Origin: CAYRVX01 sp964642165
Lineage (GTDB): Bacteria > Planctomycetota > Phycisphaerae > SM23-33
Reading direction: 5' to 3'
DNA: 34,083 nucleotides
NCBI GenBank assembly: GCA_964642165.1
Contig: CAZXOC010000047.1
Coordinates: forward strand, 1-34,083
Positions 1-11,500 of this stretch are shown here, in pieces. Positions within the stretch are counted from its first letter, which is position 1. Each line of letters starts with the position of its first letter. Under the pieces are notes generated by a model that had not been told where the DNA came from, did not search any database, and was given only the letters and a program-made list of their open reading frames with translations. The position numbers and the translations under genes were made by a program.

Positions 1-287
1 GACCGGCCGGCAAGCTCACCATCGACGACGGGGCGGCGAAGGCCCTCACCGAGCACGGCAGGAGCCTGCTGCCCTCGGGCGTCGTCGAGGTGGAGGGCAA
101 GTTCACCAAGGGCGCGACCGTCGCCGTCCTCGACGCCCAGGGCAACGAGGTCGCCCGCGGGCTGACGAACTACGACTCCGAGCAGCTCGCCCGGATCAAG
201 GGCCTCCGCACCGGGCAGATCCCCCGGATCCTGGGCGACAAGCCCTACGACGAGGTCATCCACCGCAACAACATGACGATGAGGTGA
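1..287 (+). CDS. proB: Glutamate 5-kinase, C-terminal fragment (PUA domain)
   Basis: The reading frame is open from base 3 to the TGA at 285-287 and enters from outside the window, so only about the last 94 residues are visible. They match the C-terminal PUA domain of glutamate 5-kinase, which makes glutamyl phosphate in the first step of proline synthesis. Visible family features are the opening 'GKLTIDDGAAKAL', the 'SLLPSGV' turn, 'FTKGATVAVLD', 'VARGLTNYDS' and the final 'VIHRNNM'. The GTG at 90 is internal and not a start. The catalytic amino-acid-kinase domain lies upstream, outside the window. The gene ends only 10 bases before the 3' end of the convergent transporter gene, and I see no terminator in that space. 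Confident family call. Confidence 0.9.
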   Translation, partial: PAGKLTIDDGAAKALTEHGRSLLPSGVVEVEGKFTKGATVAVLDAQGNEVARGLTNYDSEQLARIKGLRTGQIPRILGDKPYDEVIHRNNMTMR

Positions 288-297
288 GGGCGACCCG

Positions 298-1830
298 TCA
301 TGCGGCGGCCGGGCGACGCGCCCGTAGCAGCTTCGCGATCACCAGCACGACCAGCCATCCCAGCACGGCCGCCGAGGAGATGAGGAAGACCTTCCCGGGC
401 CCCCAGCGCGGGTCGGCCAGCAGGGGAATGGCCAGGCTGGTCCAGAGCCCGCCGCCCATGATGGGCTCGTGGAGGAGCTGCTTGGTCGCGAAGGCGTCGG
501 CGGCGGGGGACTCGTAGTCGGGGTCGACGACGCGAAGCAGCAGCAGCCCCGTCGCCGTCACGCCCATGGACTGGCCCATCTCGGCGATGGAGCGCTCGAA
601 CCAGGCGTCGGGCAGCAGCCGGCGGGCCAGCACGAGGACGCAGAAGACGTTCCAGACGATCCCCGCGCCGATGAGGATCAGCAGGGGGGCGAGCCCGGCG
701 ACGAGGACCTCCAGCCGGATGGTCGCGATGGCCGCCACCACGAGGAAGTCCAGCGTGCAGTTCTGGATCCGGCGGATCAGCCCCAGGTCGATCAGCTTGT
801 GGCGGTCGAACTTCTGCTCCCAGATCTGGACGAGGAGCCCGCCGATCATGCAGAGGGGGAACATCGGGATGCTGCCGAACAGGCCGGCCCGGCCCTCCAG
901 CTCCTGCGGCATCTCGTAGAGCCGGTCGATCTGGGCGACGGCCCGCTGGAGGCCGTACCCGATCAGCAGCGCCACGCCCACGAAGGCCACGTGCAGCGTG
1001 AAGGACTCGATGGCGTCGGCCTTGACCGTCAGCTTGCCCGCGCTGGGCCGGCGGTCCACGGGAATGATGCCGATGGAGTCGTCCTCGGGCACGGCGCTCG
1101 GCCTGGCGCGCCGCGCGATCCACCCGCGGCGGGCGGCGACGTTGATCAGCACCATGCCCACGATGATCGCGCTCATGATGCCCCCGGTGGCGCTGGCCAG
1201 GGCGAAGTGCTTCCCGTCCGGCCAGCCCTTCCGGGCGAACGTCTCGGCCAAGCCGCCGGCGGTGCCGTGGCCGCCCTCGAAGCCGACGGGCAGGACGCCG
1301 CCGAACATCCGGGCGGCCGGGGTGTCGGGGGCGAGAATCTCGAACGTCCCGACCAGGAGGAACAGCACCAGACCGACGCCGACGACGTACTGCCCCCAGG
1401 CGACGACCTGCCCGTAGGCGAGCTGCACGCCGCTGCGCCGCAGGAGGGAGGAGAACCGCGGCAGCGTCACCCCCAGGAACAGGCACGCGAAGACGATGTT
1501 GATCAGGAACCCGGGCAGCTTGGCCCAGATGCTCCCCCACCGGCTGATCTCCGCGTGGGCGCTGATGACGGCCTGCGTCCAGAACGGCTCCTCTCCGGGC
1601 GGCGGCTGGGGCTGCGGCGCCGTCGCGGGTCGGCTCGCGGCGGGCTGGGCGGCCCCCGGCCCGGGCGCCGTCACGGCGCCGTGCCAGGCGTTGAGTCCCT
1701 GCACCGCCGCCAGGCCGACCACCCCGCCGATGACGCACGCCGGGAGGTACAGCCACTGGAGCAGGCGCAGCTTCGTGCGGAGCAACTGGCCCACGAGCAG
1801 CAGGAAGCACAGTCCGATGAAGGCGAGCAT
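298..1830 (-). CDS. gltS: Sodium/glutamate symporter, GltS (ESS) family
   Basis: Predicted 510-residue inner-membrane protein with about ten hydrophobic segments spread along its length. The glycine motif 'GGHGTAGG' near residues 186-193 and the C-terminal 'MGQSMGVTATGLLLLRVVDP' are typical of the GltS family, which imports glutamate with sodium. The ATG at 1830 was chosen because AGGAG lies 5 bases upstream and the protein then begins with a membrane segment ('MLAFIGLCFLLLVGQ'). The frame is open further upstream, but those residues are Arg/Pro-rich and not membrane-like. The protein is longer than the usual roughly 400 residues, partly because of a Pro/Ala-rich loop at about 55-80 and a cytosolic-type loop around 225-260. 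It lies 182 bases downstream of the secretion operon on the same strand, so read-through is possible. Substrate is inferred from family. Confidence 0.82.
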   Translation of the reverse strand: MLAFIGLCFLLLVGQLLRTKLRLLQWLYLPACVIGGVVGLAAVQGLNAWHGAVTAPGPGAAQPAASRPATAPQPQPPPGEEPFWTQAVISAHAEISRWGSIWAKLPGFLINIVFACLFLGVTLPRFSSLLRRSGVQLAYGQVVAWGQYVVGVGLVLFLLVGTFEILAPDTPAARMFGGVLPVGFEGGHGTAGGLAETFARKGWPDGKHFALASATGGIMSAIIVGMVLINVAARRGWIARRARPSAVPEDDSIGIIPVDRRPSAGKLTVKADAIESFTLHVAFVGVALLIGYGLQRAVAQIDRLYEMPQELEGRAGLFGSIPMFPLCMIGGLLVQIWEQKFDRHKLIDLGLIRRIQNCTLDFLVVAAIATIRLEVLVAGLAPLLILIGAGIVWNVFCVLVLARRLLPDAWFERSIAEMGQSMGVTATGLLLLRVVDPDYESPAADAFATKQLLHEPIMGGGLWTSLAIPLLADPRWGPGKVFLISSAAVLGWLVVLVIAKLLRARRPAAA

Positions 1831-1835
1831 GCGGT

Positions 1836-1840
1836 CTCCT
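1836..1840 (-). promoter_or_regulatory. Shine-Dalgarno site of gltS
   Basis: AGGAG on the minus strand, 5 bases before the ATG at 1830. It decides the start over the longer open frame that reaches 1908. Confidence 0.6.
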
Positions 1841-1937
1841 GGTCGGCGCGGCGTGGACGGGCCCCGCGCGGCGGGACCGAGGATAGCGAGCCCCCGGCGT
1901 GGAGGCAAGCGGGCGCACCGGCGAGCCCCCGGGGCCG

Positions 1938-1965
1938 CGAAGCCGCCCGCGGGCCCCGGGCTTCG
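1938..1965 (-). terminator. GC-rich stem-loop after the secretion operon (possible terminator)
   Basis: CGAAGCC (1938-1944) and GGCTTCG (1959-1965) form a perfect 7-bp inverted repeat around a 14-base GC-rich loop. It lies between the stop codon of the lipoprotein gene at 2013 and the start of gltS. There is no T-tract, so it is not a textbook intrinsic terminator. It could slow or end transcription of the operon, or be a by-product of the heptamer repeat found here. Confidence 0.35.
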
Positions 1966-2012
1966 GGCTTCGAGGATCCGGCAGGCGACTCAGGGACGCC
2001 GGGTCGCGCCGG

Positions 2013-2519
2013 CTACTTGGGGCCCAACGGCACGTGGATGGTCTCGGACGTCTTCGTGCCGCCGCTGGGGGAGTGGTACCGCGCCAGGAGGGTGACGCTG
2101 CCGGACTTCGGGCACCGGTCGCCCCAGCCCAGCCTCACGCCGTAGCCCCATCCGACGAGGGTCTTCGCCAGGCGCCTGCGCAGGCCGTCCCCCTCGTACT
2201 TCCAGACGTGGAGGGGCGGCTCGCGTTCGATCTCCCGGGGCCCGGCGCGGCCCTCGTAGAGCGCCATCTCCAGCGTGCCGGCGATGGTGACGGCGAGGTC
2301 CTCGTCGAGCCGGAAGAAGTGGATCTGCGCCTGGAGGCCGTCCGGCCCGGGGAGGTTGTCCCAGTTCACCGCCGTCGGCGGGGTCAGTTGCACGATGATC
2401 TCATCGACGTCCTCGACGGGCCGCGGCGGCTTGCTCGGCACGCGGACCTCGCCCGCGCCGGTGCACCCGCTCGCCGCCGTCGCCGCCAGGATGCAAGCGA
2501 CGACCGTCCATGGTCTCAT
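2013..2519 (-). CDS. Small lipoprotein coupled to gspD; candidate pilotin
   Basis: Predicted 168 residues. It begins with a lipoprotein signal peptide: 'MRPW', a hydrophobic stretch, then the lipobox A-S-G-C with the lipidated Cys at 19. A Pro-rich linker follows, then a compact domain with alternating hydrophobic strands ('QAQIHFFRLDEDLAVTIAG', 'LHVWKY', 'SVTLLARYHSP'), suggesting a beta-rich fold. I do not recognise a named family. The ATG overlaps the gspD stop in an ATGA junction, so translation is probably coupled. In T2SS clusters, a small outer-membrane lipoprotein next to the secretin is often the pilotin that carries it to the outer membrane (GspS, AspS, PilF/PilW types). That role is inferred from position and lipobox, not homology. 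It could instead be an accessory lipoprotein of the giant secretin. Confidence 0.75.
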   Translation of the reverse strand: MRPWTVVACILAATAASGCTGAGEVRVPSKPPRPVEDVDEIIVQLTPPTAVNWDNLPGPDGLQAQIHFFRLDEDLAVTIAGTLEMALYEGRAGPREIEREPPLHVWKYEGDGLRRRLAKTLVGWGYGVRLGWGDRCPKSGSVTLLARYHSPSGGTKTSETIHVPLGPK

Positions 2520-5500
2520 GGCGTACGCCTCCGTGCTTGGGTTGCCTCGTACAGGCGGTCGAGCCGGCTCGACCGGGCCAGTTCCTTGGGCCGGCCGGCC
2601 GTGACGCGCCGGACCTTCGGCAGCTCCCACGGCAGCCTGGCGGACCGGCCGAACGGCTGCGTCGCCGGCTGCGCCGCGGGCTGCGTCGCGGACCCCTCCC
2701 CGTCCTTGGGGGTGGCCTGCTCGAAGTACCCGCCCAGGTGCTTCTTGAGGTAGTCTTCCACTTCCTCGCGCTTGAAGTTCCGGATCTGCTTCATCCGCTC
2801 CAGTTGCTCGTCCGTGACCCGATCGGACTCGGGGATGGTCCGCATCACGTGCGGCGTCAGGATGATCAGCAGCTCGGAGCGCTCCTTGACCGTGTGGGTG
2901 GTACGGAACAGCTCGCCGACCCACGGCAGGTCCCCGAAGAACGGGACCTTCCGGACGATGTCCTCGTCCTTCGTATCGATCAGCCCGCCCAGGATGATGG
3001 TGTGGCCGTCCTGGACGGTCACGGTCGTCTCGGCGGAACGCCGGTCGATGATGACGGCCTCCACGCCCTCGCTGATCGTCACGGTGGAGTTGCTCAGCGC
3101 GCTGACCTCCGGATTGACCTCCATCCGGACGAAGCCCTCGGGGTTGATTCGCGGCGTGACGTTGAGGATCACGCCGACGCTCTCGTACGTGATCGTGTTG
3201 ATGGTGGTGCCCTGGTCGGTGACGCGGCTCTGGGTGATGAAGGGCACGCGGCTGCCGACGTCGATGTTGGCCAGTTGGTTGTCGGAGGCGAGGATCTGCG
3301 GGCGGGAGAGGACCTCGAGGCGCCCCTGCTTCTCCAGGGCGCGAAGGAAGAACCGCAGGTCCCCGGCGGCGACGGAGAGCGTGAACCCGTCGGTGGCGGC
3401 CGAGACGCCGAAGTTCGTCCCGCCCGTCGCGCTCTTGCGGAAGTGGTCCCACTTGGTCTCCAACTGCCACTCGATCCCGAGCTCCTCGTCGTCGGTCAGT
3501 CGGACGGCGGCCAGCAGCACCTGGACGAGCACCTGCGGCGGGGGCTGGTCGAGCTCCTCGATGAGCGTCTCGATCGTGGCGAAGTACCGCGGGCTGGCCG
3601 ACAGGAGCAGGGCGTTGGTCCGCTCCTCGGCCACGATGGCCACCTCGCGCTCGAGGAGGCGCAGGGCGGCGCCCATGCCCGCCGTGCCCAGCGTCTGCGT
3701 CAGCCGTTGGCGCTCCTGGTCGAGGAAGTTCTGCATGGCCGTCTGGATGTCGATGGCCTGGGCGTTCCGCAGGCGGTAGACCTTCGAGACCCGCTCCTGG
3801 GCGGGGCTGGCGTCCAGCTCCTCGATGACCTTCGCGGCCAGCTCCACGTAGCGCTTCGTGCCGCCGATCAGCAGGCTGTTGGTCCGCACGTCGACCGTGA
3901 CGTTCAGGGCGTCCTGCTCGGACGAGCCGATCGTCGCGCTGGCGGTCTCGCCGGCGGGCCGGGTCGTCACGAGCGTGTAGCTGACGGCCTTGGCGCCCTG
4001 GGCTCCGGCCTGGAGACGGAACAGCTCCGTCAGGACGGTCACCATCTGCTGGGCATCGGCGTTCTTGAGCGTGAAGACGCGGATCTCCGCCATCCGCGGG
4101 CTCGTCGAGTCCAGCGCGTGGACCAACGCCTCCAGCAGCGGCATGTTCCGCACGGGCGCCAGCACGATCAGCGCGTTGCTCCGCGGGTCGGGCGTGATCA
4201 GCACCCCCTCCTGGAGCGCCGTGGCGATCAGCTCCTTGCCGTCCTTGGTCCGGCTGATGAACTGGAGCAGCGTCTGGCGGTTGGGGCTCTTGGCCGTCAG
4301 CGGCTGGGGCTTGTTCGTCAGCGTGCTGGTGAGGATCTGCGACAGCTCCGCGGCGTCGGCGTAACTGAGCGTGAAGACGCGGATCTCCGAGACGTCGGTC
4401 AACTGCGCCTTGTCGAGCTGCTTGATCAGGTCGGCGATGCGTTTCAGGTCGGCCGGGCCCGCCGAGACCACGATCGTGTTCGTCCGCTCGTCCACGCCGA
4501 TGGTCACGGGCGCGGCCCCCGCGACGGCGGCCTGGCCCTGGTAGAGCGTCTGAAGCGTGTTGGCCACCTGCGTGGCGTCGGCCTTCTCGAGCGTGAAGCT
4601 CGTCAGGGCGCTGCCGGGCTTGGACTCGGCCTCGTCGAGCTGCTTGATCAGCGACTCGGCCAGCTTCATGTCGTGCGGGCTGGCGCCCACGATCAGCGTG
4701 TTGGCGCGGGCGTCGGCGATGACCGTCACGGGGTCGCGGGTCTGTCCGCGGGTGACGCGCTGGGTGAACAACTGGTTCAGCGTCGGCTGGAGCGTGGTGG
4801 CCGTGGCGTGCTTGAGGCGGAAGACGCGGAACTGCGTGGCCGCGACGATGTCTTCGGCGTCGAGCTTCTTGAGGATCTCCTCGACGGCGGCGAAGCCCTC
4901 GCGGCTGCCGGCGACGAGCAGCGTGTTGGTCCGCGCGTCCGGCACGAAGCTCATCTGGAGCGCCCGCCCGGAGCCGCCGGCGTCGATCTCCGCCTGGCGC
5001 TTGGCGTCGAAGAGGCTCTGGAGCGTCGGGCCGAGCTGCGTGGAGTCGGCGTTCTTGAGCGTGTAGAGGCGCAGGTCGCCCAGGGCGCCGAAGTCGCCCG
5101 CCTCGTCGATCTTCCGGATGATCTCCTCCAGGACGGCGAAGTTCTCCTTGCTGGCGGAGACGATCAGCGAGTTGGTCCGCACGTCCACGACGATGGCGAC
5201 CTTCTCCCGCGCCGCCAGGGCCGGGCTCTGCTGGGCCGCCAACGCCGCACCGGGCTTGTAGAGCCCCTGCTGGACGAGGCTCTGGAGCATCGTCGCGATC
5301 CGCTGCGCGTCGGCATTCTCCAGCGGATACAGCCGCACCACGCCGGTCTCCATCGGCGGCTCGACGTCCACCTTCTTCAGCAGATCGTGGATGAGCTTGA
5401 GGTTCTCCTTGCTGGCCGAGACGATCAGCGAGTTCGACAGCGAGTCCGTCGCCACGTCCACGCGGTCCTGCGGGGCGGGCGTCGCGCCCGGGGGCGTCAT

Positions 5501-8500
5501 GCTCTGGAGCCGCGCCTGGAAGATCTGCTGGATGGACGGCCCGACGACGCCGGCGTCGTTGTGCTTCATCGGGATGACTTCCAGCCGCACCGCCGGGTCC
5601 GTCAGCTCCACGTCGAGCTTCTTCAGCAGGCTGACCAGAATCTTGCTGTCGTCGGCGTTGGCGGCGACCAGCAGCGAGTTGGTCCGCAGGTCGGGCAGGA
5701 TGATGGGCTTCTGGCGCTGGACCTCGGGCGTTCGGGCGGCCTGGTAGCGCTGGTTGAACAACTCCACCAGCGTCGTCGAGAGCGTCCCGGAATTGGCGTG
5801 GACCAGCGGGAGGAGCTGGATCTGTCCGCCCAGCGCCGGCGCGGCGGCGTCGAGCTGCTGGGCGAGGCTCTTGACCAGCTCGAAGCCCTCCTTGCCGCCG
5901 CCGACGATGAGACTGTTGCTGCGGGCGTCGAAGGAGATGAGCATCCGCAGCGCCTCGGCGTCCTTGACGCCCAGGGCGGCCTGGCGCTGCACGCGCGCGT
6001 CCATCATCCCCTGGAGCGTCGGGGCGAGCGTCTGCGCCTCGGAGTTCTTCAGCGGGATCAGGCGGACGTCGTGCATCGCGATGGTCGCCTTCGTGTCCAG
6101 GCGCTTCAGCAGCGTCTCGATCACGCCGTGCGTCTTGTCGCTCGCCGAGATCACCAGCGCGTTCGTGCGGTTGTCCACGGCGATGGTGGGCCGGTCCTCC
6201 GGGCGGATGAGCTGGGCGTTGGGGCCCGTGTGCAACTGGTCGAGGATCGTCTGGACGGCCGGGGCGTCGGCGTTCGCCAGCGGGTAGATGCGAACGGTGC
6301 TCAGGCTGCCCGCCCCGGGGATGTCCATCGTCTGGATCACGTCGGCGATCAGCGGCATGATGTCGCTGCGCGCGGCGACGATCAGGATGTTGGTCGCCGT
6401 GTCGGCCTGGATCGTCAGCGCGGGGTGCGTCTTGGCGTACTTCGACTCCTTGGGGAGCTTGTCCTTCAGCGCCGTCCGCAGGCGGGTCACCTGGGTGCGC
6501 AGCCCTTCGGCGCCGGCGGCCTGGCCCGTGGGGGGCTGCTCGCCGAAGACCGCCTGGAGCAGCGGCAGCATCCGCGAGGCGTCGGCGTGCTGCAGCTTGA
6601 ACAGCCGCACCTCCGTCACGATCTTGCCGTCCTCGCGGTCCAGGTCCTTGACGACGAGCTCGGCCAGGGCCAGCGACTCCTCGACGCCGCTGAGCACCAG
6701 CGTGTTGGTCCGCACGTCCGCCGAGACGTTCAGCGGGTAGACGAGGGCCTTGCCCCGGCGGGTCGCGGGCACGGCATCGCCGGCGACGCTGCTGCCCTCC
6801 CGCCCGGCGAGGCGCTGGCCCTGCGTGAAGATGTCCTGGAGGACGGACTGCACGCTGGTGGCGTCGGCGTTCTCGAGGTGGATCAGGCGCACGTTCGCCC
6901 CCTCGGCCAGCGGCACGGTGTCCATGATCTCCACGATCGCGCGCATCGCCTCGAGGTTCTCCGGCGTCGAGGAGATGATCAGCGAGTTGGAGCCCTGCTG
7001 GTTCGACTGGATCGGGTCGGCGGTGATCTTGATCGGCTTGGTCAGGTCCAACTCGGGGATCTTCTCCTTCACCGTGCTGCGGACGCGGAGCAGGCGGATC
7101 TGCTGCTGGAGGGCCCGCGCCTCGGGCGTCATCTGCCCGTCGGCGCCGGGCTGGATCATGTCCGACAGCACCTCCGCCAGGCGCGTGGCGTCGGCCTTCT
7201 TCAGCGGGATGATCAGCACGTCGACCTTCGCCTGCGCCGGCGGCTTGTCCAGGGCCTGGATCACCTTCTCGATCTGGTCGAACAGCGTGCCCTTGGCCGT
7301 GACGATGATCGACTTGGTCCGCTCGTCCGCCTGGACGTCGATCGTCTCCTCCGGGTTGAGCTTGCGGATCTGGGCGAGCATCTGCTGGAGCGCCGGCAGG
7401 ACCTTCGTCGGCATGGCGTTCTCGAGCGGGTAGATCCGGAACGCCAACGGCGGGGCCACCTCCTCCTTGTCCAGCTCCTCGATGAGGTGGGTGACCTCCT
7501 TCATCTTCTCTTCCGCCGCCGAGACGACGATGGCATTCGTCTGCGCCAGGGCGGTGACGGTGACCTGGTCCTCCGGGCGCGGCGTCACGCCCCGGATGGG
7601 GCGGTACATGCTGGTCAGCGCGGCGGCCACCCGCGTGTTGTTGGCCCGCTTCAGGACGAAGAGCTTGGGCTGGTGCTTCGCCGCGGCGGCGGCCTTGTCC
7701 AGCGCCTCGGCCAACTGCTTGATCACCTCGTAGTCCTCGTCGGAGGCCTGGATCAGGATCGCCCGCTGCTGGCCCAGGACCGAGGTCTGCACGCGCCCGG
7801 CGCCGCCGGAGGCCGACGTGCCGGTGCGCGTCCTGCCGCGCGGCGCCCGCACGCCCGCCGGTCCGCGGCTGCCGCTCGACGAGGGGTTGAAGAGCTGCTG
7901 GATGGCCTTCTCCACCTCCTCCGGATCGACGTTCTTGAGCTGGATCAGGCGCATCGTGCCGCGAGCGGGCTTCATCTGCTCGATGTCCGCCACCCACTTC
8001 GAGACCGTCTGGAACATGTTCTCGGTGGTGGCGATGAGCAGGGCGTTGGCCCGCTCGTCGGCCGTCACCGCCAGCGCGTCGATGCTCTGGCGGTTGGCGC
8101 GGGCGGCGCGCTCCTGCTGGCTGTAGAGGTCCCGCACCATGCCCGCGACGGTGTACGCGTCGCCCGTCTTCAGCGGCACGACGTGGACCTTCGAGATCGT
8201 CTGCTCCGTCGCCTGGTCGAGCTGCGTGGCCATCTGCATCACTTCGTCGACCTGGGCGCTCGGCCCGGAGACGATCAGCGCGTTGCTGGCGTCGTTGGCC
8301 GCGATCGTGACGGCCTGGGTGGCTGCCGCCGTCGTCCGCCGGCCCCGAGCGGCGGCCGCCCCCGAGGCGATCTGCGTCAGCACGGTCGCCAGCTCGGACG
8401 CCTTGGCATGCTTCAGCAGGAACATCTCCGTCCGCACGCCGGCCTGCTCCGTGTCGAGCTGCGCCAGCAGGGATTTCACCTTCTCCAGGTTGACGGAGTC

Positions 8501-11500
8501 GGCCGTCACGATGATGGCGTTCGTGAACGTGTCGGCCACCACCGTGACCAGGTCGTCCGGCGTGACCCGCGCCCCGCGCTGCGGCGCGAAGGCCTGCGAC
8601 AGCGACGCGGCGATCAGGTCCGCCTTGGCGTGCTTCACGGCCAGCAGCGTCCGGGTGGCCTTGCCCGTGGGCACGTCGAGCTTGGCCGCCAGCTCGCGGA
8701 TCTTCTCGAACGTCTCGTCGTCGGCGCGCACCACCAGCATGCGGGAGTCGGGATCGGCCTCGATGATGACCTTTTCGCGGCCGGTCGTCGTGCCGACTCG
8801 CCGCGTCCGCCCCGTGCCCGTCGCGCCCCCGCCGCCCTCGAAGAGGCGATTCAGCACCGCCGCCACCTGCTGCGGGTCCGCCGTCGTCAGCGGGATCATC
8901 CGCACCGGGTACTTCGAGACCTTCGAGACGTCGATCTCCTCGATCAGGGCGGCGATCCGCGGGTGCTCGCTCGTCGGGGCGCGGACGATCAGGCTGTTGC
9001 TGCCCCGGTCGGCCGTGATGTTGATCTGCTGCGTCACGCCGCCGGACGGCGCGGCGGTCGTCCTTCCCCGGCCGGTCGCGCCGCCGGCGTTCAGGGCCGT
9101 CGTCAGCGCCGTCGCCACGCTCGCGGCGTCGGTGTTCTCGATCTTGTAGACCTTCACGATCACCGGGTCGCCGGTCTGGCTGTCGTCGAACTCCTTGATG
9201 ACCTTCGCGATGATCTCGTGCTTGTCCGCCGGGGCCGAGACGATCAGGCGCTTGCCCGGCTCGTCCGGGATGATCACGATCGGCGCCTCGCCGCCCGTCG
9301 GCGCCGCCCCGAAGCGCCGGGCCCGCGTCGTCCGGGCCGCGGTGCCGGCGACGATCTGCTGCAGGTACGCCGCCGCCGTCTGCACGTCGGCGTTCTTGAG
9401 GAGGTACATCTTGACGACGGGCACGGCCGTCGCCTCCGAGGCCTTGTCCAGCTCGACGGCCATCTTCATCACCTGGTCGACCTTGGCCGACGGCCCGGTG
9501 ATGACCAGGGCGTTGCTCGCGGCATCCGCCGAGACCGTCATGCCCTGGGCCGAAGGCGCCCCCCGCCCGCGATACCGCCCGACGCCGCCGGAGCCGCCGC
9601 CCACCTGCGAGAGGATCGGCGCCAGGTCCGCCGCCCGGGCGTACTTCAGCACCAGCAACTCCGTCCGCAGGCCGCTCGTGTCCGTGTCGAGCTTCTCCAC
9701 CAGCGCCTGGACCTTCTTGAGGTTGTCGGCGTTGGCGGTGACGATCAGGGAATTGCTGTTCCCCTCGGCCACGATGGTGACCAGATCGTCCGGCGTGATG
9801 CGCGAGCCGCGCTGCGCGGCGAAGGCCTGCGACAGCGCCGGGGCTACCGCCGCCGCGTCGGCATGCTTCAGCGGAATCAGCGTCCGCGTGGCGACGCCCG
9901 TGGCGGCCGTGTCCAGCTTCATCGCGATCTCGCGGATCTTCTCGAACGTCTCGTCGTCCGCCCGGACGAGCAGCATGCGAGCGCTCTGGTCGGCCTCGAT
10001 GACCACGCTGCCCTTGGCAGCCGTGGGAGGGCTCCAGCGGCCACGAGTGCCGCGTCCGACCATGCCGGCGCCGCCCCCGCCGCCGCCGAACAGGGCGGTG
10101 AGGACCCGCGCCACCTCGGTGGCGTCGGCGTTGTTCAGCGGGATCGTGCGGATCGGGTACTTGCCCCCGGGCGCGACGTCCAGCTCGAGCAGCATGGCGG
10201 CGATCTTCTGGTGGTCGTCCTCCGAGGCGCGCACGATCAGGGAGTTCGTGCTGCGATCGCCGGTGATGCGGATCTGCCCGGCCGCCACCGTCCCCCCGGC
10301 CCCACCGCGGTAGGTTTGGACGGCGCCCGGGTTGAGCGCGTTCAGCAGGGACCAGGCGATCGTCGCCGCGTCGGCGTGCTCGAGGCGATAGACCTTCACG
10401 GCGACCGCCTCGTCCGGCTTGAGGGCGTCCATCTCCTCGATCGTTTTGGCGATCAGGACGTGCTTGTCCTCCGGCGCGGCGACGATGATTCGCTTGGCGG
10501 CCTCGTCGCCGCGGACGACGACGGGCATCTGGTTCGCCGCGGTGCCCCGGGAGCGCGTGCGGGCCGTCCGCCCGCCGGCGCCGAAGATCTCCTGGAGCGC
10601 CTCGACCATCGTGGGGATGTCGGCGTTCTTGACGGGGTACATCTTGACGACGGGCACGGCCGTCGTGGCGGCGGCCTCGTCGATCTGCTTGGCCATCTCC
10701 AGCAGCCGCGCCACGTCCTTGTCCGGCCCGGACAGGACGATCGCGTTACTGGAGGTCTCCGCCGTGACGACCACCCCCTGCTGCGGCGTGGCGCCCGGCG
10801 ACCAGCGCGTGCGCCCGCGGGTGGCGGCGCTGCCCCGTGCGGCCCCGGCGATCTGGCTGAGCACCGTCGCCACTTCCGATGCCCGCGCGTTCTTGAGCAC
10901 AAACAGCTCGGTCCTGGCCACGCCGGTCGCGTCGGTATCCAGCTTCTCGACCAGCGCCTGGACCTTCTCCAGCCTCGCCGCGCCGGCGGTGACGATCAGG
11001 CTGTTGGACAGCGGTTCGGCCACGACGGTGACGGCGTCCTGCGTGCTGGACCGCTGGCCGCGGACCGGCGCGAAGGCCGCCTGGATCGTCGAGGCCAGGT
11101 CCGTCGCCTTGGCGTGCTTCAGCGGGAGGATGGTCGGCACGCCGCCGCCGGCACCGGCCTCGTCGAGCTTCTTGGCCATGGCCACGAGCTCATCGACGTC
11201 CTTGGCGGGCCCGGAGATGACCACCGCGTTGCTGGACGACTCGAACGCGACGACCACGCCCTGGGCGCCGCCCGCCGTCGGCGTCCGGCGCGTCCGCCCG
11301 CGGTAGCCCGACACCCCGCGCGCGCCGCTCCCGGCCGAAACCTGGCCCAGCACGCCGGCGACCTCGGAGGCCTGGGCGTTCTTGAGGACCACGAACTCCG
11401 TCTTCGTGCCCCCGACGTCCGCCTTGTCGAGGCTGGTCACCAGCGCCCGGACCTTCTCGAGGTTCAGGGCGTTGGCGGTGACGATCAGGCTGTTGGAGAC

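Noticed and set aside
469..2145. Plus-strand ORF of 558 codons opposite gltS
   Set aside because: It is antisense to a well-supported membrane transporter, and its product has no recognisable domain.
2013..7997. A 1,994-codon minus-strand ORF in another frame through the gspD 3' half
   Set aside because: It is an Arg/Gly/Ala/Pro-rich shadow of gspD. Only its last part, from the ATG at 2519, is a real gene (the lipoprotein).
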